A stretch of DNA of 64,000 nucleotides from Artemia franciscana (lineage: Eukaryota; Arthropoda; Branchiopoda; Anostraca; Artemiidae). Location of the stretch: positions 434,001 to 498,000 of the forward strand of contig NW_027063379.1 of NCBI RefSeq assembly GCF_032884065.1, written 5' to 3'. Positions 22,201 through 34,867 of the stretch are shown here, in pieces. Positions within the stretch are counted from its first letter, which is position 1, and every line of letters starts with the position of its first letter. The position numbers and the translations under genes were made by a program. Under the pieces are notes generated by a model. The model was not told the origin of the DNA. It saw only the letters and a list, made by a program, of their open reading frames with translations, and did not search any database.

Positions 22201-23100
22201 TAAATCGAAATATCCAAGTAGTGTTTTGATAACTTTCTGATTCAAACAGCCATTCAAAGATAAAAATTTGAAGAAACTCTTTAGATAATTTAAAGAATTT
22301 TTAAGAAACATTACAAACTTTAATAAATCAAGTAAAGAGTTTACATATTAAGAATAGTATGATGTGAAAGGGGAAATTGAAGAACTAAAAATTTATATTA
22401 ATAAGGACAAACAATATTTGACTAAATCTAAAAGTAAAATAGACAGAAAACGAAAATTTATGGCTTGGATGTGAAATAAAGAGACATAACAAACGTAGTG
22501 AAGAATTGTAACAAGAATGTTCTAGTAGTGATTTGCAAGATATTATAAAACTAACTTAGCGAAGAATTATAACAAAAATGTGCCAGTATTGCTTTTCAGA
22601 ATATTATAGAACTTGCCCGTGTTTTTAATTGTTGATGTAAATTTAACCAGACTTTTATGCTTTATCATTTTTAAATACCTTGAATCAAATGGAAAGAGAG
22701 TTGAATTAAAATCAATTTCAGTAAAAATAAGTACGTCTTTAGAAAAAAAAACTATTGAAACTACGTATTCAAATTTTAAAACAATGATCAAGTCTATTAT
22801 ATTAATGTAAGGTGTAGGAGTACAAGATTTATGGCGTTAAATATTTTATTAATATTACCATAATTATCATGGTTATAGCTGTAAGAATAAAAATAATAAA
22901 CAAAAAAGAACTCTACAGCTGTCATTGCAGTTGTAAGTGAACAATTTAATGGTAGAAACCCGTTATAAGACCAAAAGACGACTAAAGACATTACTAGTAA
23001 CGAATTAAAAGATTTTCTAGCTAGAAAAAATGCGTTGAAGAATTGATTGTCTTTTTTTTTAAAGTATCTAAAGTCTTCTGACAATGGTCATTAATACATC
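19270..23100 (+). mobile_element. Env-bearing retroelement fossil, longest copy (copy I)
   Basis: This is a multi-copy fossil. About 19290-21180 shows traces of an envelope protein of the F-like type (Baculo_F, as in insect errantiviruses): an Asn-rich outer region, an ectodomain end that resembles the conserved C-terminal half of that family (20228-20505), and a membrane segment near 21010-21090 with a basic tail. 21180-23100 is non-coding sequence shared with the other copies and may hold the 3' terminal region; I could not define an LTR. No gag or pol is visible. It is broken many times over and looks old, roughly 85-90% similar to copy II by eye. Confidence 0.65.
21398..21722. repeat. Tandem duplication, 164-bp period
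   Basis: The segment starting ACCAAATAGTTAGCTATTTT at 21398 is repeated at 21562 with only a few changes. The other copies of this fossil (31788, 43629 and 52639) have it once, so the duplication happened after this copy arose. Confidence 0.9.
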
Positions 23101-23269
23101 TTGTTCAAATTAAAGCTCAAAATAGATTCTTATATTTTTGCAATTATATTTAGTGTAGATTTGATTATAGGAAGGCGATTTGGGATAATTTTATTTCAGT
23201 TCTTTTGAATGGTATAGTGTTTATACCATAGCATTTTTTACAAAAAGTATTAATTTTGCCTATAATAAT

Positions 23270-24090
23270 GTTACGAATTTAATAAAACAAGAATCATTAG
23301 AATTAACAGCCATACAAAAACGTCACATTAACACTAAAAAAGGGACAAAATTGTGGAGTGAAGGGTTTGTCTGCCAAACGGAAATTTTAGACATGCCTCC
23401 CAGATTCACAAAATATTGAGATTATTGGAAAGAGACAAAAACATGAAGTACGGAAGAAACAGACATAAGAGATCAAAAGCAAAAAAAAAGAGTGGCTGGA
23501 AGAAGGATGAATAGTGAGAATAGAGGAACTTCAGACCCATTGAATACAACTCATAAAATAATAAAGTCTATTAGACCTGCAATTAGACCTAATCATATAA
23601 TTATAGATGATGGTTTAATAAGAGCATCAACTAAAAGAGTAGGCAAAGTACATTTACAGCAGTAGTTTAGTAAAGATGATGTTACTGGTGATATCAAGCA
23701 TCATAGAAACATAAGGAATGTTGTAGCATATGTCCTGACAATGGGTGACAGCGATGAAATTGTCATTGGGAATAAGAAATAAATGAAATACATTGTTTAA
23801 TTACATTTAGTAAATAGTATGCTAACTTTCATGTAGTATGCGTCCTCAATCTACAGAACAAGAGTAAAAATTTCAAGATATTGGAACTATAACTAAAACA
23901 CAATGTCATTGACTCGTAAACAAAGAACCATCTGTTGAAACTTCCTTTCTACGACAATAACCAGACAAAACGTAAAAGCTTTTCACGAAATGAGCATATT
24001 ATTCAAAATAACCCAAGTAAACGATGAAAAAATGAAAGCAACAATCTGGAAAAGACAAGAGAAATGAAAGGAACAAGGCATGAATATTCT
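23270..24090. repeat. Repeat shared with 44340-44880
   Basis: A segment with short open stretches (for example LNTTHKIIKSIRPAIRPNHI near 23540) recurs at 44340-44880, also downstream of an env fossil copy. It may belong to the same retroelement family. I do not recognise the peptide. Confidence 0.5.
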
Positions 24091-25187
24091 AGCTACAGTT
24101 GTCAATTCCTTCTTCCCAAGGGTAAATAACCTTGCATTTCTCTTTCTGTTTATTTTTTTTAATATCTGGTATGCATGGCATAATCATTGCATTTTATGAA
24201 ATGATATTGGTAGCTTATACTGAAAATGTTCAAAAGTATTGAAGAATTGTAGCTCTTGTTTCCGAACTGATTTGGCGTATTTTTACCACGCGTGATATGT
24301 TTTTTAAAGAATTAAAATTTAATTTGGAACAATGTAACCGATAATCTCCAATTTTTTGTATAATGTTTCAAATGTGCCATTTTATTTTATTTTAGAAAAC
24401 GGTGTACTTCACTTAAAATAATTTTGCCATAGAGTTGAGAATGAATTTCAAGATGGTTTTTGTTTTCAAGATGCTATTGTAAACGTGTTGAATAATTCTG
24501 TGAACATATTACCTTCATAATGTTTCAGTCTTTCAGTCAATAATTTTCGCTGAAAAAAAAAAAAAATAGAGATTTATTTAGCGATTGAATTTTAGTTTTA
24601 ATAAAAATGAAACATAATATGGCAAGGACTTTTATAGGTTATTATCGGGGCAATTATATAGTGTATTTGTAAAAATGAGAAGCACTGGTGTTACAAATCC
24701 CAGATCCCTCTCTAATAATACATGGTCGATTTATACTATCGTATTGTTTGTTAATATTTAAGATTATAAAATTCTCAAAATGGACAGAATGTGATGTTAG
24801 CATGTAAAAAATTGTTTGCGTTTAATATTATAAGTATATAATATGGACGATGAGAAAGAAAACCTAATGAGTGGCTGAGTGTCAAAATTGTGCTTGTTAG
24901 TAAATAATCAGACAGCTTCTGCCCTTCCCCGTTAATTATTTATCCTGGTACCCATTTGGAGCTATGTTAACTGTACTTGATAGAACACGCTCATTGCTCT
25001 GATTATTATCAAATACCTTTCCGTTAATATTTATACTTATTTAATGCTTTTATTTCATAATATAATTATCCGACTTTTTTTTTAATATATGATATGAGTT
25101 ATTATTCATCAATTTTGGTTATATTATTTTAAACTTTGCATGTTTTGAATTTACCATACCTACTCTTTACTCTAATGCTAATGATAT

Positions 25188-25619
25188 GAATTCTGCGAAA
25201 AATATTCAGAGTACAGCTACATGACCGTATGTCCAACGCGAATATACGTCGAATGTGCAATATTCAGAGAGATGTTGTGCTCACTATTAAATAACGCCGT
25301 TTGCAATGGTTGGATCATGTAATACGGAAACCGCCAGAGTATCTGCCTCGCCAAATACTTCTAGCTCAGCCTATTATCTACTGGAAGAAACGCCAAGGAG
25401 GACACAGGAAGAACTGGTGGAACCTGGCCAAGTCATACCTTGAACCGATCGGGGGTTTTAGAAATTTCGGTCACAGATGGTCAACACAGTGGCTCGCTTT
25501 TGCAGAGCAGCTGGCACAACATCGAACAACATGGTCCAAGAAAGTCTCTAGGATCATCGATGCCGGGCGAGGTGGAAATGCCTGATTCCCGCCACAAGTA
25601 CAAGTAAAGTACAAGTAAG
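25188..25619 (+). mobile_element. LINE 3' fragment with target-site duplication
   Basis: The plus strand encodes the C-terminal end of a LINE RT protein: VQLHDRMSNANIRRMCNIQR, then RLQWLDHVIRKPPEYLPRQI and WSKKVSRIIDAGRGGNA. It stops before a tail of CAAGTA-like repeats (25592-25619). The flanks TAATGATAT (25179-25187) and TAATGGTAT (25620-25628) are a 9-bp target-site duplication with one change; an uninterrupted R-C copy at 26655 has the site once. There is one in-frame stop near 25290. Confidence 0.9.
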
Positions 25620-25635
25620 TAATGGTATATTTTAG

Positions 25636-25763
25636 ATGAACGAAATTAAATTTGAGATGCATTTATATACCAAAGCTCTAAAGTTTGTCAAATTTGAAGA
25701 CGATTCTGAAATAATAAGGGAATTGGAGGCAATTGCAAGGACCAACGTGACAATGAAATTAGA
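25636..25763 (+). other. Exon-like block in R-C, copy 1
   Basis: It is preceded by TATTTTAG and followed by GTAAGTAT, good splice-site words. The peptide starts MNEIKFEMHLYTKALKFVKF and continues DDSEIIRELEAIARTNVTM. It is one base shorter than the other three copies. Function unknown. Confidence 0.5.
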
Positions 25764-26046
25764 GTAAGTATCGACTTAAATAAATTGTCAGTAACTCAAA
25801 GGCAAATGCTATTAAATTAGAACAATATTTGATAAATTAATTCAAAATAGTTCAAAATATATAAAAACACAGTTTTACCAAGCCTACTGTTTAATTTATG
25901 TTAGTGAATATAAAATATTTAACTATTGAAACTAAGCATTCAAGATTTAAACCAGTAATCAAGTGTATTATATTAGTGGAAAGTGTAGGAGTAAAATCTT
26001 TATGGCTTTAAATTATTTAATTAATATTACCTTAATTATCATGGTT

Positions 26047-26280
26047 CTAGCTATAAGAATCAAAATAATAAACACAAAGGAAGTCTAGAGTTATCAAAAC
26101 AGTTGTAGGTGAAGAATTTAATGGTAAAAGCCCATTATAAGACCAAAAGATGACAGCAGACGTTCGTAGTAACGAATTAAAAGATTTTCTAGCTAGAAAA
26201 AATACGTTGAAGAATTGGATGTCTTTTCTGACAAAGTATACAAAGTCTTCTGGCAATGGTCATTTATACATCTTGTTCAG
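26047..26280. repeat. Small block shared with 22800-23095
   Basis: The segment carrying RSNELKDFLARKNTLKNWMS-like text (near 26165) is also found at 22980-23090, and a shorter part near 39270-39310. It links the end of the env fossil with R-C. Not recognised. Confidence 0.5.
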
Positions 26281-26665
26281 GGTAAAACATTATGTGCATT
26301 TAATATTATAAGCATACTATGGACGTTGAAAAAGAAAATCTAATGAGTGGCTGAGAGTCAAAATTATCCTTCGTAAATAATCAGATAGCTTCTGCTCCTT
26401 CCCGTTAATTATTTATCCCGGTACCCATTACGAGCTAACTGAACTACTTGAAAGAATATGCTCATTGCTCTGATTAGTATTAAATACATTTCCGTTAATA
26501 TTTATATTTATTTAGAGCTATTATTTCATAATATAATTATCCGACTGTTCTTTTTAATAAATGATATGAGTTATTATTCACGAATTTCGGTTGCCTTATT
26601 TTAAACTTTAAATCTTTTGATTTTACCATACCTATTGTTTAATCTATGCTAATGATATATTTTAG

Positions 26666-26794
26666 ATGAACAAAATCGAATTTGAGAAGCATTTACATAC
26701 CAAAGTTCTTTAGTTTGTCAAATTTGAAAACGATTCTGAAATAATAAAGGAATTGGAGGCAATTGCAAGGACCGACATAACAATGAAAATTAGA
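26666..26794 (+). other. Exon-like block in R-C, copy 2
   Basis: A 129-nt block lies between TATTTTAG and GTAAGTATC. The peptide reads MNKIEFEKHLHTKVL, an in-frame TAG, then FVKFENDSEIIKELEAIART and DITMKIR. The length is a multiple of three, so both junctions would be in phase 0. Confidence 0.55.
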
Positions 26795-27520
26795 GTAAGT
26801 ATCTACTTAAATAAATTGTCAGTAATTCAGTTTTATTATTGTTATTAAATCAGTGCTATTGAATTAGAACAATATTTAATAAATTAATTCAAAATATATA
26901 AAAATACAGTCTATAATAAATATATTTTCTTATATACCAATTGATACATAATTAGTCAAATGTGAAAAAATCATAGAATATAGTTAGAGATATAATTGAC
27001 TGTAGAGAAAAAAAAGAGAATTAAGCAATAAATCTAATTAAGTTAGTTGAATAAATTGACATATGATTAAAATGTGCATTTGTATTATTAGTATTTATAT
27101 TTAATTGACTTTGCATAGTTTGTTAATGAAGTTAAAATGTAGATTAAATACTGATAATAAATGAAGGTACGACATTTACTCAAATAAATTCCTGTGGCAA
27201 GTTTCGAGGTCTTACATTTTCTTTCTTTATATAAATTTACTTCTATAAATTAGTTTCTATTTGTCTAGCGAGAGAGCAGACAAAGAGAAGTGACAGACTT
27301 AATTGAAGATATATAATTTTGGCTATATTTTCGCATATTAGAGTGAAGAGAGGGGGGGTTGAATACAGCATTCGGACAGTGTGAAGTTACAGAAAAATTC
27401 ATACTTATTAATACGCACAGTAATTGTACTTAAAACATTAGGCATTCCGACCCACTATATTTTTCCCACCCCCAACCCTATTTCCCAAATTTGTTTTTAA
27501 AGTGTAAAACGAAAAATCAT

Positions 27521-28500
27521 ACTGAGGTATATTCAATTGGGATCGAACATGAGAAAAACAGGTTGTAATATAAGCTCCCTAATAAATTACGTATCATATG
27601 ATTGAATATAGACGCTAAATATAGACGAATGTGTAAACTACTGAAATAAATTTAATATTTAAATAATTTCCCCAATTATTTGAGGACATTTTGTTTAAAA
27701 ATAGTTTTTTTAATTGTTTTTAGAATTTGTTATAAGGTATCATTATGCCCAAATCCCTTTTATAATGCACACTCACTTGATTCTAGCACAACATATGACT
27801 TTAAAAATGTATTACCACTACTCTTGGGGTTAATAATTTGTGCCAGTTTAGTTCTATTTCTAATATTTCTCCCGACCCGGGAAACAAATCTTTCTATAGT
27901 CATGGATTTTCTTTTTGTATGACCTCATCTAATAATATTAAATGTTTTCATGATATAATTATAGAAGTTTCCGAGATGGAATTAAAAAAATATACATACT
28001 AATATATAATTTAATAACTAAAATATAATGCACTTGGATTTACAACAAATGCTCAAGAATAATTATATTGTTTCAATTTTTTACGATCTCTAGGCGTAAT
28101 AGATCAAAATTTTGGAACAATATAAGAAATGAATAATTTAGAAAAAATTAGTGAATTGAAATTTAATAATTTAATAATATGAAACTTTTAGCAATGAAAG
28201 AGTTCTAAACCAAACTATGGGCCTAGAAGAATCATAATAGTGCTCTCTCCTATTTGCATTAAAACTAACCTCAGTATTCAGCTAGAGTTGCCAATATTTC
28301 CTTCAGTTTAGAGAGGAGATGGACGCTAATGATACAGGACAAATAGATAAATTTTATTTACTTTTAAACCTCCCTAAATTTATTATTAGTGGAATTAAAA
28401 TTCTAGTTCCTATATAAATTGTTAGATTACTTATGTTACTTATTTAAATCCTCTTAATGTGAAAAAAAATTAATTCATTTAGTACATATATAACAACTTA
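27521..28500. other. No gene seen
   Basis: AT-rich sequence between R-C and an exon-like segment. An open stretch of 80 codons at 27680-27919 has hydrophobic content but no recognisable family, and I do not call it a gene. Confidence 0.5.
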
Positions 28501-28513
28501 GTTCATTTTGCAG

Positions 28514-28630
28514 TATTAAAAATGAATGATGAGGAGTGGCTCAAGAGAGGTTTTGCTGAATATCGAAGCAGTCTTAATGAAATGAAATATCCGATCGATG
28601 ATTCAGCTGAAAAAGCACAAGGCTGAATGG
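28514..28630 (+). other. Putative coding exon of an unknown gene
   Basis: TTTTGCAG precedes and GTGAGTGC follows a segment with ATG at 28522 that reads MNDEEWLKRGFAEYRSSLNE and MKYPIDDSAEKAQG, then TGA, M. The composition is far more protein-like than the surroundings. If the TGA (28624) stands for an ancestral TGG, this is a pseudogene exon; otherwise it is a short terminal exon. I cannot name the family. Confidence 0.45.
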
Positions 28631-28949
28631 GTGAGTGCATTCATGATTGATTTTAAAAATCATTTAATAAATTTAAATTCAATTTTCACTGGACATTTCT
28701 AGAGTAATGATTATTAAAAAGTGTTTAATTGATGTTTTAATAGAAAATGAATAATAAAAAACTTGATCCTATGCTGGAGGTTCGTCTTTGAAATCAGACG
28801 TAAAACGGGATCTCGAGCTCGACCTCGATAATTGCATCAAGTTGCAAAGCCAGTATTGAAAATCAACTTGACCTAAAAACATTCACAGGAAGAATAATTA
28901 TCAATTAGTTACATATTTGTAATGAAGAAGTTACTTGAGAGTTATAAAT

Positions 28950-31100
28950 ATATAGCTAAAAATATTTAAAGCTCGTTATTTGAAAATCCAGCTAAGAAAA
29001 TGAAACGGATATAATATAGATTTGTTGAAAAAGTATCTAACTAAAAAAAAAATAGTTCAAATATAATTTATCCAATTTCTTCAAAATTTCTAAACTACAA
29101 CAGGTACGTCAATAGCTATTTATTGTTTCTCCTTAGGAGCACTGAACAACATAATTAATTCCAAAGTTACAGAATAATTTATTCGTAAAAGTCACCGAAA
29201 TTGGTTAATTTTGATTAAGTTATATTATAACTAAAGTAAGAAATGACATACGCAGTATTCATATTGTAATATTTTATACTTAAAATTTTAAATATTCTAC
29301 TCTTGGAAAGAAATATTACAAAATTAATAATTTTATTCTCTGATGATTGTGCTATTCAAATCTAATAAAGGTACATATTTCAGTTTGAATATATATGTTA
29401 TTTATGTTGGTATAATTATTTAAATTAGATTTGTAGAATTGAATTAAAATATGAAAAGAATAATGATGCAAAAATGAGATAAACCTTTAAAAATTAACTT
29501 TGCCGTTCAATTTATTACTTTTCCAATTTCCTGTAGTAAAAGTCTTTGTAGTTCGCAAGCATTTTATTTGGCAATTATATAGAGGAAGATTTTTGTAAGC
29601 AATGAATTGACCGAAATTAAGAAGTTAATTATTTAGTGTTGAAATTAAAAAAAAATGTTCATACAGTTTGTTTTGAGAATGAATAGTTAGTTGTTATTCC
29701 CCAACGTAACAATGATGACATTATGCAAATTTTGCGGCTTGTTAATTTGAGCGAATTTTGTGAGACTCGTTAATACGGAACATATAGCTGAAGGCTTACC
29801 GTAGTTGAAATGAGTTTTTCAAATTTTGACAAATATATATATGATTTTCGGTAATTGCTTGATTAACATTTTGCTCATGATATAGGTGAAAATGATATTA
29901 AAAAGGAATAGAGATATACTGTGGGATTGTTTGAATTAATTGTTGATTACTGTTACAGAATATTTATAAAAAAGCAGGAAAATGTATTTTGTATGTAATT
30001 TATTTTTAAATCCTATTGAATTATATACATTCAACATTCAATGTAATTATACATTCAATTCAATTTAAAGAACAAATTTTGGAAATTTTTGTTCGAAAAA
30101 TCTCAATATTAAATGTTAGAAAAATCTTTGGGTAACCAATTTTGAAGAACTGGTAAATTACATAAATTAAAATGTTCCCCCTGAGTTGGTCTTATTGTTC
30201 CGAAATATTAATTACTAGGGTTCTGCATTTAATTAATGCTTTTATATATTAGACATGTGAAAAGACAAAGAGCGTATATTCAATATTGCTAATTTTAGTC
30301 TCGTCTAATTTACGAGACTATCAACTTTCAGCTACTGAGTATATGCATCAACTTTGAGCTACTGAGGCTCAATATATGTTCTTTTTCTAGATAATCTATC
30401 TGCTGAAACATCCTGAGCTACTCCAATATAACAGCGAAGAAGAAAACTTCAAAATTAAAGAAAATTTGTTTTTATCTTCGAATAAATTTAACAATTAAGA
30501 GAAGACAAAAAGATAAAAAAAAACATACTAATATTATTGTTTAAATAATAAGAAAACCGTTGTATATATTTTGACAAGACTTATAGGTAGAAGATTATTA
30601 CTTGATTTTTAAGCGTGCCATTACGATAGAATATTACTTATTCTTTCTAGGTAGACGATATATCTAAAACAAAATAACATATAACAAAATAATATATTTA
30701 AAAAAAAAATCATCAGTTCTTAGACAAATTATTATATTGAGAGGAAGATAAATTATTCAAAAGGTGTATAAAAGAAGTTTGGGACAAGGAACAATTAAAA
30801 AACATAATAAATTTTTCTGTTATCAAAAGGAAAAACCTAAAATTTTAAAATAAAATGAATTCAGTTTATGAACTGTTGTAGCATTGTTCATGTTTTCCGT
30901 TTACTTAAGATACCAAAGTAGAAGTTAATACTTCGTTGGCTTATCCCTGGCCTCAAATATTACGTTTGCACGTACAATTTTAGAACTTATATTTCAATTA
31001 TATATGTATATAGTTATTTAATTAAGTATAAAAAATGATACTAAATTATAGTAAATTAATACTAAAAGTTTGATTATTTATTTCACCTTTACTTTTTAAA
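28950..31100. repeat. Dispersed repeat R-A, copy 2
   Basis: It matches 1-1930 throughout. An extra block near 30795-31020 is absent from copy 1, including AAAACATAATAAATTTTTCT and the sequence after it. As in copy 1, an env-fossil fragment follows. Confidence 0.8.
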
Positions 31101-31104
31101 ACAG

Positions 31105-33190
31105 TAAAAAATTCTAGCGTAAAGAACAGGGTGTTGAGGAGGGAAAAGCTCCTTTAATATACGGAGTAATTTCTGTTCCTCCATCTAGTCTATTCCTCCA
31201 TCAAAAATATAAACAGTGAGAAAACAAAGTTCTCCATGTAGCTGGAAATCGAGAAGACTAAAGGTACAAAGCAATTGACAAAGATAAAGTAGGCATTAGA
31301 CTCACTCATGCCAGTCTTCATTAATGAGGACCAAACATTAAAATATATGAAAAGTCAGTATGGATTATTTTACCGAATTCTTGGTACAATATTATAACAA
31401 CAATATTTCTGGTGTTTTTCATTTCACTAGTAACAAAAGCACTGCTAATTCTGAACTATGAAAAGTTCTTAAAATTACGAAAAACCAAAGCCAAACATAA
31501 GATAATTAACGCACGAGAGAAGCATCAATTCAACCCCAATGCTTCCAACGATATCTGAGCTATAAAAACTGGGAGGATATCGCAGTACAAAAGAGTTAAG
31601 AGGTAGTCTTTTGTATATACCAATATCCAGTCCCTATTGTAAAAAAATTTTAATGTATAGTTGAGTAGCTATGACGCAATCAACTATGCTTTATCATTTG
31701 TTTTTGGCGTAGCCATAGATCTGTAATATAAAATATGTGGCAGAAATATACATGTAAAATCAGCTCTCTAATATTTACCAAATAGTTAGCTATATTGCAG
31801 AACAGTGTTCTTGTATTCACCACCACAACGCTATAATTAGTAGTAAACTAATAATCCTTGAAATATTGCTGATTACGTATTATTTCTAATTTTGTCATAA
31901 AGATTTTTACCTATTTTATGAGCTATTTTACTTATTGGGAATATGATTGTGCCAAGAAATTTTTATTAAAGAAAACGGGCATACTCTGGCATCCGACCAC
32001 CCATTTTGGTCAAAAATCAAATAACGAGTAATATCTTCTGTCATTCTTTATCAACCTGCGAAGAAAGTCTAACAACCACACAACTGATATTTCTCTTGGC
32101 ACAAAGACTAACGAAGACAATAATCGTCTACCTCGATAATCCCAATCATAAAGAAGAATATTCCAACTATGATTACTTCAATGAGCACCTTCAATCCGCA
32201 TTTTTAATGTAAAGACAGGAAGACCAAGTCGACCTAAGAAGACAAAGTATACAGCTAAAAAATATACAAAAACTGATATCAAACTAATATTGGGTTACAA
32301 CTGAAGCGGTAACTCAAAGGAACAAGATATCTACTACACATATACGAAACTCTACATCCAAAGACAACATTTGCAACCCAAGCCATTAAGAAACCCAAAA
32401 TATCAACATCATCGGCAACTAAGAATATGAGAAATTCTGGACGTAATCTGTATTGTCATAACTTGTGAATCGAAATATCCAATTAAGGTTCAAAGCCAAA
32501 AACTGAAGTAACTCTTTAGATAATTTAAAGATTTTTAAGAAACATTACAAACCTTAACAAGTCTAGTGAACACTTTACACATTAAAATAGTATGAGGTGA
32601 AAGGGGAAGGTGAAGAAGTAAAAACATTTAAATAAGGACGAACATTATTTGACCAAATCTAAACGTGAAATGGACAGAAAACAAAAAACTATGGCTTGGA
32701 TGTGAAATAAAGAGACATGACAAAGTAAGTGAAGAATTATAACAAAAAAGTGCTGGTAGTGATTTGCAAAATATTATAAAACTAACTTAGCGAAGAATTA
32801 TAACAAAAATGTGCCAGTAGTGCTTGGCAGAATATTATAAAACAGCCTTTTTTTTATAAATTAATTAATAAAAAAAAGTTTTTTAATTGTTGATGTAAAT
32901 TTAACCATAATCTTATGCTTTAATATTTTTGAATACCTTGAATCAATTGGAAAGATAGTTGAATTAAAATCAATTTCAATAAAAACAACTACGTCTTGAG
33001 AAAAAAAAACTCTTGAAACTACGTATTCAAGGTGTAAACCAGTAGTTTTATTTAAGTGTATTATATTTATGTCAGAAGTAGGAGTATAGGGTTTATGACG
33101 TTAAATCATTTGATTAATATTACCTTAATTATCATGGTTCTAGTTGTAAAAAATAAAAATAATAAAGACAAAAGAACGTAGTACTAGATG
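31105..33190 (+). mobile_element. Env-bearing retroelement fossil, 3' portion (copy III)
   Basis: It begins with the leader shared with 1915 and 51965, continues through the membrane-segment region of the env tract (about 31300-31570) and then the long non-coding 3' part. Matches to copy I run to near 33190. It is broken and old, with a missing 5' half. Confidence 0.65.
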
Positions 33191-34679
33191 TATATGAATA
33201 ACCATTCCGCGGTGAAAGAAACATAAGGATGAATTTAAAACATTAATAAAAAATACCGAAGTTAGAAAAAAATAATTTCAAGATAAAACTGTTATAAAAA
33301 CGGGAAATTACTCTGATGAGGACATCATTCTAAGACGGGAAGGAGGACTTGTGAGATACAGTCCTAAAATTCCCACTATAAAATCCAAGGTTGTCAAAAT
33401 TGTCATTTTGTAACCCGATTTCGAAATAGTGAAAAAAACATTCTTTCTTGAAGAATTCAATACAATAGTCAACAAGTATGATAAGATAAACTAACCTTCC
33501 TAGAGTCAACCAGCTTTTTGTGACTTAAGTCGTGACTTGCATAAATTTAAATGCATTCCATAAGAAAATAATAGCTTATCAAGATGCAAAGAACATAAAT
33601 TTAAAATGCACTAAATAAGAAAATGACCTCTCCATAAGAAAGTCGTGACTTAAAGAAAATATTAATTGCATAAATTTAAGTACATTTCAATATTTGTCTT
33701 ATCAATTCCATAAAAGGAGTACATCTTATTAAGATGAAAATGTCTGTGATATTGTGGAGTCGTGATATCCTTATTTACAAGAAAGTCAAACAATGCAAAA
33801 GTTCGAAATATATGTGCGATAGAAGGCTTTATGAACTTAATCACGTTTTAGTTTTGAGACAGTCAAGTTTCAGCTTTTTGGGGATTTTGAAGCAGGTTAG
33901 AATTATCTCTAAGCCTGAGCTTATGATTGGCTGAATACTCATTCTATTGAAGCGCATTTATCAGAAAATTTTATGTTTGTTCAGAAATTAAATTATTCTT
34001 TGTATATCGTCTTTGCTTAATGAACACATATACCAGGTATTATTCTCGCAACCTCTAGAGCGACTCAGTAGAAAATCTATCCAATAAAGGTGACATAATA
34101 AGACCCATCCACCTCTAATGTGCTTTACTTGTGGAAAATATTGGATAATACCAACTGTATCACTACCTTAATCTGTCACTCACTTAACCCAAACAATTTA
34201 TACTTCCATAAAATAAACCCCCTTTAATATTGAAATTCCACATAAATAACCACCCCCCCCCCCGTAATATACCGTCCAAGATGCAACAGGGGTTGGTTGT
34301 ATAGTAACAAATCCATTGATTGTAAAGGGGTAACTCATTGTCCATATTACACGGGGAAACATGTATATTAATCGTACATGGCATCTTAGCCATGCTGCCA
34401 CCCGTGACAATCATAACGAGATAAATGTACCACCAATTACCTGCGAGACGCAAATATTTGCCATACCCACCATTCTCTGAATGACAAATTTTTCCAACTA
34501 TGCTCCTGATAAAAGGTTTTACAGTACAGAAATATTGGTTAACGGTGATATATAGCTAATGGATAACATAACATTTCTAGTAATGAGTTAGTTACAGTGA
34601 GTCTGTACATAGAGGATAGCACAATCATAGTTTTCTCTTTATATTGCCTTCCATAGGCGAGTTTTCTAGCTTGCCAGTT
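33191..34679. other. No gene seen; poly-C tract
   Basis: This appears to be unique sequence. A pure C run lies at 34253-34263. A minus-strand open stretch (34453-34187) and shorter ones show no family I recognise. Confidence 0.5.
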
Positions 34680-34867
34680 CAATTAAATTCAATTCAATTT
34701 ATTCAAATAAAACTAAAATATAACACCAATAATAATAAAGATCCTGGGAGCGAACTTGTTGAGGACCATAACCACAAAAAATTGAAAATAAAGAAGAGAG
34801 AAAAAAAAGAAAAGAGAAAACATGGGTAACTAAAGCAAATTGAATAAGAATTTAGAGAGTTATAATA

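Larger units (their letters stand above)
24092..27520. repeat. Dispersed repeat R-C, copy A
   Basis: It matches 47150-50850 in the same orientation. This copy is partly duplicated within itself (24806 onward recurs from 26281) and carries a LINE insertion at 25188-25619. It ends with a C-rich block near 27450-27480 that recurs near 50765-50800. The class of the repeat is unknown. Confidence 0.82.

Noticed and set aside
34252-34263. Poly-C run (and those near 19978 and 42302) as a functional element
   Set aside because: Homopolymer runs occur at several unrelated places here and have no supporting context.
34184-34453. Minus-strand 89-codon ORF with several Cys as a small secreted protein
   Set aside because: It includes the translation of the poly-C run (Gly repeats), overlaps another frame of similar length, and has no recognisable signal peptide or family.
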